DNA from: SIG402 sp045639045
GTDB taxonomy: Bacteria > Bacillota > Clostridia > Christensenellales > Borkfalkiaceae
Length of the DNA stretch: 17,203 nucleotides
NCBI GenBank assembly: GCA_045639045.1
Contig: JAZUCI010000030.1
Location: forward strand, 1 to 17,203
Direction of reading: 5' to 3'
Shown piece by piece: positions 6,757 through 13,192 of this stretch. Below the pieces are notes generated by a model. The model made no database searches. It was not told the DNA's origin and worked only from the letters and a program-made list of their open reading frames with translations. Numbering within the stretch: the first letter of the stretch is position 1; every line of letters starts with the position of its first letter. Position numbers and translations under genes: made by a program.

Positions 6757-7018
6757 CACATCGCAATACGGCGTCAGCCATCGCCGTATAGAACGTCGAA
6801 TACGGTAAGTATACATCCGTCCTATACGGCTCGGACTTTCTTGTCTTGCTCGGTTCTAACCCGCCTTTTACGGCGGTTTATAACCTTCGCAATACTTCGT
6901 TACTGCTACGGAATTCAACCTCGATAACCAGCAAGGTTTATCTCGTCTGAATTCCTAAGCGAGCCTTGTCTTGCTTGGTTCTAAACCGCCTTTTCGGCGC
7001 TTTATAACCTTACATACT
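6744..7018. repeat. Three degenerate copies of a ~125-bp intergenic repeat
   Basis: The boundary sequence CGGCGGTTTATAAC recurs at 6744-6757 and 6871-6884 and, with one change, at 6995-7008, giving periods of 127 and 124 bp. Within the first two full copies the order is the same: TCGCAATAC, a long hairpin, then TTGTCTTGCT(C/T)GGTTCTAA, then an (A/C)CCGCCTTTT mini-hairpin. The hairpin stems differ in sequence: GCCGTATAG/CTATACGGC (6783-6791 with 6822-6830) in copy 1, and GGAATTCA/TGAATTCC in copy 2 (about 6910-6954). The third copy is only a fragment. The acyltransferase stop codon lies inside the first boundary. No coding sequence was found in the stretch. Confidence 0.7.
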
Positions 7019-7031
7019 TTCATTTTTACGG

Positions 7032-7066
7032 GAAAGGATAACTGCAAGTTATCCTTTCTTTTTTGT
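7032..7066 (+). terminator. Strong terminator before the surface-protein operon
   Basis: GAAAGGATAACT (7032-7043) pairs perfectly with AGTTATCCTTTC (7047-7058) around a 3-base loop, followed by a run of Ts from 7059. It ends the acyltransferase transcript, which would carry the whole repeat region as a ~275-nt 3' untranslated region. Confidence 0.9.
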
Positions 7067-7088
7067 TTGTTTTATTCCCAAAGGAGCC

Positions 7089-7150
7089 GAATATATGCAT
7101 TTTATTTGCATAATATTCAAAAAAATTGATATGTAATGAAAAATATTACA
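7089..7150. promoter_or_regulatory. AT-rich inverted repeats upstream of the operon promoter
   Basis: GAATATATGCA (7089-7099) is nearly complementary to TGCATAATATTC (7107-7118), with one unpaired base. TGTAAT (7132-7137) is exactly inverted to ATTACA (7145-7150) with a 7-base spacer. Both dyads lie 40-100 bp upstream of the -35 box of the operon promoter, a usual place for an activator site. No binding protein can be named. Confidence 0.45.
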
Positions 7151-7189
7151 AAAAATGTGATAAAAATGCAAAAACTCCTATTTTTACGG

Positions 7190-7218
7190 TTGACATTCTC
7201 CGCGCACACGCGTATAAT
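7190..7218 (+). promoter_or_regulatory. Consensus sigma-A promoter of the four-gene surface operon
   Basis: TTGACA (7190-7195) and TATAAT (7213-7218) match the consensus exactly with a 17-base spacer. Transcription would start near 7225, about 56 nt before the first start codon. The spacer contains a small CGCG-CACA-CGCG dyad (7201-7212). No other promoter was seen before 14941, so this one probably drives all four genes at a high level. Confidence 0.88.
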
Positions 7219-7280
7219 AAAAATTGCGACACTCCGCTAATATTTATGCGTCTGCCGTAATATAGAAAAAGGAGAAAAGT

Positions 7281-9341
7281 ATGAAGAAGAAGGAAAAACT
7301 AATTCCCGAAACGGAAAGCGTGATTCCCGAAGCCGAAATCCTTCCCGAAGCGGAAGCCGTGGAAATGCAACCCACGGTTGAAGCGGAAGTTCTTCCCACC
7401 GAAAGCGCGCCCGAACAGGTAGCGCCCCAAGTGGAAGAAACGGTGGAAGCGGTTAGCGAAGATCCTTCCCCCGTGGAAGAGCCTTTAGCAACTGAAACGC
7501 CGGCGGAAGAATCCGAAACCGCTTCGGCAGAGAACGACGTTTCCGAACCGGGCAAAGAACCCAAGCGCAAGAAAGAGCGCAAGGAAAAACAGCCCAAACA
7601 ACCGAAAGAGCCCAAGCAGCCGAAGGAACCCAAGGCGAAAAAATCCCGCAAGGGACTGATTATTTCGCTGGTAGCCGTAGTTTTGGTGGTAGGGATTGCC
7701 GTAGGTGGATACTTCCTTGGTTTGTTGGATTTTATTTTTAATCCCACGCCTTCGGTTAAAAAGTATTTCACCCTTGCCGAAAGCAAGAAAACTTACGACG
7801 AAATCCTGCGTTTGGACGCGCAAGTAATTGATGCGGACGAAGAAAACAACTTGTTACTTATGAAGTCCGAAAAATACAACGCAACGAACGGCAAAACCGT
7901 TACCGTTACGTTAGTGGACGCGTTGGACGGCGAAGAATTAAGAACTTGGACGAATACCTACGATTATACTTCTTCCGCAAGCGAAAGATCTTATACCATT
8001 GACGCGGATGATTATCCCTTGGTTGTGGTGGAAGAAGCGTACTACGATCAAGAATGGGAATTGAATTTCTATTACGAAGCGGCAATTATCCGTGAAGAAA
8101 GCGAAAAGGAATTCTCTGAATCGGACGGGCGTTATTGGTACGGCGTTTATTCGGGCATTGAACCCTTGGAAAAGGTAGAAACCTTGGTAAACGGTTTGGT
8201 TGCAGTAACCAAAGAAAACACGGTTTCCTACTACGATAAGAATGGTGAACATTTGCGGGATGAAAATCGCGTGTTCGCGGATACTTACACCAGCGCGGTA
8301 GAATACGACGCGGAACACGAAGGCACTTTGTACGCTTGGGGCTTTGACGACGCAGGCATTGATAGAAAAGTGCAACTGTTCGGTAAAGACGGCATTTGCT
8401 ACGCGCAATACGTTCACGATGCAACCGCGGTTAGCGCAAACGTTTACGTGTTAAATAACGGGGACGTGTTTATTCAAGAAATGCGCCTAACCGAAGATAA
8501 CAAATGCGACCTTGCCATTGGCGATATCAAATTAAATATCGCGTGCGTGTTGATGAGCAAGCAAACGGGTGAAGTTACCGAAAAGGATTTAGACTTTATG
8601 GTAGCAATGATTTCCCCCGCTTACGAAGAAGATTCCCAAGATTTCCCCTTTGAATTAAAAGGCGAAAAATACAACCAGGCGATGATTATGGCGAAAGGCG
8701 AAAACGGCATTTCCACCATTGCCGAATACGTTGTATTGGACGATGAAATGAACGTGGTTTATTCCATGGGTAAGGAAAAATCCGCGGCAGGATACCGAAC
8801 GCTTGGTAAAAACTACTACGTGAAAACCGTTATGGAAGCGGGTATGGAAAAATCCTTCGTTTGCAACGCGAAGGGCGAAGAAATCTTTGCGATTCCCGAA
8901 AACGTAGAATTCATGACGGACGAACTGATCGTTACTTCCACCGCAATCTTTAACGCGAAGGGCAAAAAGGTGTTCGACTTTATGACGGACGAACTGACCA
9001 AAGGCTTTGAAGTGAACGTTTGGAAGGAAGGTTCGGTTGTGTTTATGAGTAAGAAAGACCAAACGAACGGCAACGACCAAACCTACGTATTCAACAAAGC
9101 GAAAAAGGATTTCGCGTTGATTGCGGACGGCGAAAACAGCGTAATTAGCGCAACCACCCAAGATTACTACGTTGTATACGACGCGGATATGAGAGTATAT
9201 TCCTTGTATAACGGAAATAACGAAGTGGTTTTGAAAACGCAATACGGCATGACGCCCGTAGCGTTAGACGGCGCGCTTTACGTACAAACCACGGTAGACG
9301 GTAAGCGCGTAACTTACGTGCTTTCCGCTAAAAATGCGTAA
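7281..9341 (+). CDS. Membrane-anchored extracellular beta-rich protein, paralogue 1
   Basis: I do not recognise this 686-residue protein. Residues 1-90 are very acidic and rich in Glu, Pro and Ala. Residues 91-124 are a Lys/Pro-rich linker with imperfect PKQPKE/PKEPK repeats. One transmembrane segment spans about 125-150 (GLIISLVAVVLVVGIAVGGY). The charge pattern predicts N-in/C-out topology, leaving about 535 residues outside the cell. The outer part is beta-strand-like, with alternating hydrophobic and polar residues and many Asp, Glu and Tyr. It carries VLNNGDVFIQEM (390-401) and YVVLDDEMNVVYS (near 483-495), which have counterparts in the three following proteins. NAKGEEIF and NAKGKKVF, each followed by FMTDEL, suggest repeated blades. 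No catalytic motif, LPxTG or SLH domain was seen. Start: GGAG 6 bases before the ATG. Beta-propeller fold is a guess. Confidence 0.85.
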   Translation: MKKKEKLIPETESVIPEAEILPEAEAVEMQPTVEAEVLPTESAPEQVAPQVEETVEAVSEDPSPVEEPLATETPAEESETASAENDVSEPGKEPKRKKERKEKQPKQPKEPKQPKEPKAKKSRKGLIISLVAVVLVVGIAVGGYFLGLLDFIFNPTPSVKKYFTLAESKKTYDEILRLDAQVIDADEENNLLLMKSEKYNATNGKTVTVTLVDALDGEELRTWTNTYDYTSSASERSYTIDADDYPLVVVEEAYYDQEWELNFYYEAAIIREESEKEFSESDGRYWYGVYSGIEPLEKVETLVNGLVAVTKENTVSYYDKNGEHLRDENRVFADTYTSAVEYDAEHEGTLYAWGFDDAGIDRKVQLFGKDGICYAQYVHDATAVSANVYVLNNGDVFIQEMRLTEDNKCDLAIGDIKLNIACVLMSKQTGEVTEKDLDFMVAMISPAYEEDSQDFPFELKGEKYNQAMIMAKGENGISTIAEYVVLDDEMNVVYSMGKEKSAAGYRTLGKNYYVKTVMEAGMEKSFVCNAKGEEIFAIPENVEFMTDELIVTSTAIFNAKGKKVFDFMTDELTKGFEVNVWKEGSVVFMSKKDQTNGNDQTYVFNKAKKDFALIADGENSVISATTQDYYVVYDADMRVYSLYNGNNEVVLKTQYGMTPVALDGALYVQTTVDGKRVTYVLSAKNA

Positions 9342-9354
9342 GGAGGGAATGAAG

Positions 9355-11130
9355 ATGAATAAATCCAAATTAAAATATCTTGCGCTTCCCTTGTGCTTAT
9401 CCTTATGTTTGGTAGGCTGCGGTAAAGGTGAAAAACTTCCCAAGCAACACGATGTGGAAACCAACGTAGCGGTAGAAACCGTTTACGATTTGATTCAACC
9501 CGTAAACGAAAAGGTATCGCTTGCAAGTTCGTTAACCTTGAAAGACGAAACGGTAATTGCCGTGTATAACGACGTACTGCTTTTGAAGAACGTGGATAAG
9601 GATACGATGAACAACGTAACCGAAACGTACCAACTGTACGACGAAGTTGCAAATAAAACGTTATTAACTTTAGAACACACGTATGCGGACGGCGCGTATA
9701 ACGACGCTTCGTATACGGACGAATACGGTAACGAATGGCAAAAGCCTTCCGAAATGAAAGTAGAAGTGGTTTACGATGCCGCCCCCTACTTAAAAGTTAC
9801 CACCTATACCAATACCCGCATTGCGGAAGACGTTTTAGATGAAGAAGAAAACAACAACGGGTATATCCGTACCCAAAAAGTTGCCTTCTTTGGTTTAGAC
9901 GGCAAAGAAATTGCAAAATTTGATTCGCCCGTAAGCGTACGAGTTACGCGTTCCGGTTACGACACCGCAACCTTGGCGTTCGGCAACGTGATGGCGGAAA
10001 TGGAATGCGAAACGGGTAAAGTGGTACAAACTTGGAACGCAGAAAAGAAAAACAAAGCCGCTTGCTTTGATTACGTTGGTAAAAACTACGGCGTTTATCT
10101 GGGCGCGGAATACGGAATGTACGGCGCTATTGAAACCTACACGAAGTCGGGTAAGTTGGTAATGCGTTATCAATACGATAGCACGCCCGCGCGTGTGTTC
10201 CTTTTGAATAACGGCAACGTTTTAGTGCAGTATATGGATAAAACCGACGGTGTGAATTGCGACGTAATTAGCAACGAACAAAAGTACTACGTAAGAACGC
10301 TTGTGGTAGATACCCTTAGCGGTAAGGTAACCCAAGTGGAAAGCGACTACTACTTTACGGAACTTTACACCAAGGATTCCGTAATTGAAAATCTTGGTTT
10401 GGAAAACGCGAAAGCTACGGATGCAACCTTCAACGTTGGCGTTGCGGTAAAGATGGAAGGAAAGGAAATTTCTACCGCGAAACAGGAAATCGTGTTTATG
10501 AACAGCGCGCTTGAAGTTTCGTTGGTTGCCGATGCCGTTCATCCCGAAATGTTTGATATGAGCGAGATTCGCGCGCTTGCGAACGGCAACTACGCGCTTC
10601 CCTTACAAAGCGGTTTTGCTTCTTACGTAATTTTGGATAAGAACTTTAACACCGTTCGTTATCTGCCCCAAGGCGCGGAAGTATTCCATTCGTACGTCGT
10701 TCTGACGGACGGCGTATATTCGCTGGATATGGTTCGCAAATACCACTTTGATTTGGACGAAACCTTTGCGGGAATGATCGGCGATACCGTTATCGTGGAA
10801 GAAAACGGTTCTTACGATCCCTATTACGGCAGTCCTTACAACCGTTTGGTATTCATAAATCTTTCCAATGACTACGGATACGATCAATCGTACGAAGAAA
10901 CAACCGTGGTAAAATGCGGTGAAGATTACGTATTGTTACAAGACACCGAAGATAAGGAATTCACCCTGTTAAACGAAAAGGGTAGCGTGCTGTTAACCAG
11001 CGCATCCCAACCCGAAATCGTGGAATTGAGCGACGGTAGCCGATTGATTTCCGTAATGCTTTCTAACGGCGAAACGGCGTACTACAGCTGGGAAGTAGAA
11101 ATCCAAGAAAACGGAGGTGACGCAGAATGA
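9355..11130 (+). CDS. Surface lipoprotein, paralogue 2
   Basis: This unrecognised 591-residue protein is predicted to be a lipoprotein: a short basic start, a hydrophobic stretch, and the lipobox LVGC with lipidated Cys22. In-frame ATG codons at 9334 and 9349 are rejected because AGGAGGG (9341-9347) fits only the ATG at 9355. The mature part aligns by eye with the previous protein: LLNNGNVLVQYM (283-294) is followed by a Cys-Asp and a beta hairpin ending in SGKVTQVESDYYF, and YVILDKNFNTVRYLP (424-438) follows. The YLPQGAEV segment is shared with YLPRDYEV of the fourth protein. It starts 13 bp after the previous stop and overlaps the next gene by 4 bp. Function is unknown; context suggests a part of a surface assembly with its neighbours. 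Confidence 0.85.
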   Translation: MNKSKLKYLALPLCLSLCLVGCGKGEKLPKQHDVETNVAVETVYDLIQPVNEKVSLASSLTLKDETVIAVYNDVLLLKNVDKDTMNNVTETYQLYDEVANKTLLTLEHTYADGAYNDASYTDEYGNEWQKPSEMKVEVVYDAAPYLKVTTYTNTRIAEDVLDEEENNNGYIRTQKVAFFGLDGKEIAKFDSPVSVRVTRSGYDTATLAFGNVMAEMECETGKVVQTWNAEKKNKAACFDYVGKNYGVYLGAEYGMYGAIETYTKSGKLVMRYQYDSTPARVFLLNNGNVLVQYMDKTDGVNCDVISNEQKYYVRTLVVDTLSGKVTQVESDYYFTELYTKDSVIENLGLENAKATDATFNVGVAVKMEGKEISTAKQEIVFMNSALEVSLVADAVHPEMFDMSEIRALANGNYALPLQSGFASYVILDKNFNTVRYLPQGAEVFHSYVVLTDGVYSLDMVRKYHFDLDETFAGMIGDTVIVEENGSYDPYYGSPYNRLVFINLSNDYGYDQSYEETTVVKCGEDYVLLQDTEDKEFTLLNEKGSVLLTSASQPEIVELSDGSRLISVMLSNGETAYYSWEVEIQENGGDAE

Positions 11131-13175
11131 GAAAGATGAAAATTTTATCCGTAATTTTATCCCTAGTGTTAACGATTTCGGCATTTGGCGCGTTCTCTGT
11201 TTTCGCAAAAGATATGAAACCTGCGGGCCCCGAATCTTCTGAATCGGGCGAAACGCCCACCGTAGACGTATCCGGCGCGGCAACCGAATGGAAGCAGTAC
11301 GTTTCCTTTGGGGAAGAAGAAGCCCTCACCCCTGCGTATAAGGCGGAGGACGTAGAAAAACTTTGGGAAGAAACCAACGGAAAGCAAATTGATGTTTACG
11401 CCCACTATCAAGGGGAAGGCTATTTATTCGTTAACACCGTTACCGAAACCGAAGCGGTGGTAGATTTAGAAGCGGTAGAACTAATTCCCGAACTTGTGAA
11501 ACGCGAAACCGCTATTGCGTGGTACAACGCGGAAACTTTGGAAAAGGTAAAAGAATTTACCCAAGTAGAAGTGGAATTCGGCGGAAAAGTGTATGAAGAA
11601 TACACCAAGGCGGATCAAGTGGAATATCGCTTTGATATTGTAAACGGCGTTTTACTGGTAGCGAAAAGAACGTTTGTTGCGGTAGAAGATACCGACCCCG
11701 TAGAATACGAAATGCAAACGGAATGCGCTGCGTTTTTGAAGGACGGCACGCTGCTTGGCGAAGAATGGTTTGCGCAACTGCCCGAATTTAACACGCCCGA
11801 CAACGCATCGCAACACGTGGAAGTAACCGTGGGCGAAACCGTGTACGTGTTAAAGGCTGGGGAAGTGATTGCCACCTTCAAAAAAGGCTTACAACACGAT
11901 ATTCCTTGCTACGATAATGCAAACGGCGTTTGGTTTACCCAAGGGGATTACACCTACTTCGTAAACGAATTGCCCATGCAACCCATCGGCGTTACGGGGG
12001 ATTTGGTTTTGGTCGTATTCCCCGGCGTTACCATTCAAGTAATGGATAAAAACTTTAACGTAGTTGCTAATTACGAAACCACGGGGGATTCCGTTTTGGG
12101 ATACGGCGTGCTTTCTAACGGCAATATCGTGGTAAGTGAAATGGATTACGTACATAAGGACGCAACCGATTTCGACCTGAAAGTACAAGAAGAAAAAGTT
12201 AAAATTAAAAACTCCATCATTAGCGTGGCAAACGGTTCGGTTACCGCGCTTTCTAGCGACTTCATTTTGCAAAACGTATTCACCAACGCAACCAAGGATA
12301 TCGCAACCCCCATGCACTTAAATACGATGAGTATGGTTACGGGCCACGCGCAAGTTGCAGAAGGATTCTTCCTTGCGGAAATGCAAAAGGTTGTGGATGG
12401 CGAACTTTCCCGCGATAAATCCTTCGTTGTAATGAATAACGACGGCACTTTGAAAGCGGAACTTCCCACCTTGGCGGCAAACCAATTCGGTTATATGGGC
12501 TACTTTAATAAGGAAACGCCCGTATTTGCAACCCTTTCGGTTGGCAATGTATTGCGTTTCTACCGTGTGGAAAAAACGGGTAAGGTTTCCTTGTTCTTCA
12601 ACTTGGCAGACCGCGACGTAGCCGAAATTCAACAAGTGACGGACGATTTACTCGTTTACCAAGACGCAATTTATATGGTAAACGGTGGTATGGCGCAAGA
12701 CCTTTCCACTTACGATAGATTTGAAGTGCACGAAGATACGGTAATTGCTTACCGCGCAACGGATTATACCAATGCGTACAACGTGGTAATTTATACCGAA
12801 AGTGAAGATACGTTTGAATCTTTCGTAAACTACAAGTATTTAGACGGTGAACGTTCGGGCGACGAAATAGAATACGTGGAAGAAGGTGGCGTTTACGTTG
12901 TAAACAACTTCACCTTTGGCGAAGGCTTAAAGGCCGTAATCAATAAGTACGGCGAAACCGTGCTTAGCGAAGGCATCGTTTATGCGAATTTGACGACGTA
13001 TGACGACGAAGGTGCGCCTGTGTACTACGATCAATCGTTAGAACTTGTAGAATACTACGTATTTGGGGATACGGTTGTGGTTCATTGCCGTAACGAATAT
13101 GAGGTTTTCTCTCATTACGGCACCGGTCTTTACGAATTGCCCCAAGAAACCGACGTGTACTACGTCTTGAAATAA
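11127..13175 (+). CDS. Secreted surface-type protein, paralogue 3
   Basis: This unrecognised 682-residue protein has a Sec signal peptide of about 27 residues (MRKMKILSVILSLVLTISA, then AFGAFSVFA), with probable cleavage after Ala27. A Ser/Glu/Pro-rich spacer follows (about 28-50), then a long acidic beta-rich region. There is no lipobox Cys and no wall-sorting signal, so it should be released or held by the neighbouring proteins. VLSNGNIVVSEM (328-339) plus the following FDLKVQEEKVKIKNSI hairpin, and FVVMNNDGTLKAELP (433-447), match the family signatures. The start overlaps the previous stop by 4 bp and has a perfect GGAGGTGA ribosome binding site 6 bases upstream. A second ATG at codon 4 is less well placed. 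Confidence 0.84.
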   Translation: MRKMKILSVILSLVLTISAFGAFSVFAKDMKPAGPESSESGETPTVDVSGAATEWKQYVSFGEEEALTPAYKAEDVEKLWEETNGKQIDVYAHYQGEGYLFVNTVTETEAVVDLEAVELIPELVKRETAIAWYNAETLEKVKEFTQVEVEFGGKVYEEYTKADQVEYRFDIVNGVLLVAKRTFVAVEDTDPVEYEMQTECAAFLKDGTLLGEEWFAQLPEFNTPDNASQHVEVTVGETVYVLKAGEVIATFKKGLQHDIPCYDNANGVWFTQGDYTYFVNELPMQPIGVTGDLVLVVFPGVTIQVMDKNFNVVANYETTGDSVLGYGVLSNGNIVVSEMDYVHKDATDFDLKVQEEKVKIKNSIISVANGSVTALSSDFILQNVFTNATKDIATPMHLNTMSMVTGHAQVAEGFFLAEMQKVVDGELSRDKSFVVMNNDGTLKAELPTLAANQFGYMGYFNKETPVFATLSVGNVLRFYRVEKTGKVSLFFNLADRDVAEIQQVTDDLLVYQDAIYMVNGGMAQDLSTYDRFEVHEDTVIAYRATDYTNAYNVVIYTESEDTFESFVNYKYLDGERSGDEIEYVEEGGVYVVNNFTFGEGLKAVINKYGETVLSEGIVYANLTTYDDEGAPVYYDQSLELVEYYVFGDTVVVHCRNEYEVFSHYGTGLYELPQETDVYYVLK

Positions 13176-13192
13176 AATAGGAGGATAGAGAA

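Noticed and set aside
6840..6880. tRNA-like GGTTCTAA segment in the repeat region
   Set aside because: It resembles a T-arm by eight bases only; no acceptor stem, D-arm or anticodon arm could be built around it.
6744..7018. CRISPR array
   Set aside because: The period is about 125 bp, with only two full copies and related rather than unique intervening sequence, and no cas gene nearby.
7136..7240. Small open frame of 34 residues before the surface operon
   Set aside because: It has no ribosome binding site and runs through the consensus promoter.
7244..7786. Long minus-strand open frame opposite the start of the surface operon (180 residues)
   Set aside because: It is the antisense of the acidic/Lys-Pro codons, is Ser- and Phe-rich low complexity, and has no promoter or ribosome binding site. 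The other antisense frames in 7900-14100 are rejected for the same reason.
9334..9354. Earlier ATG starts (9334, 9349) for the second surface protein
   Set aside because: The AGGAGGG site at 9341-9347 is downstream of or too close to them; the ATG at 9355 also gives a normal lipoprotein signal.
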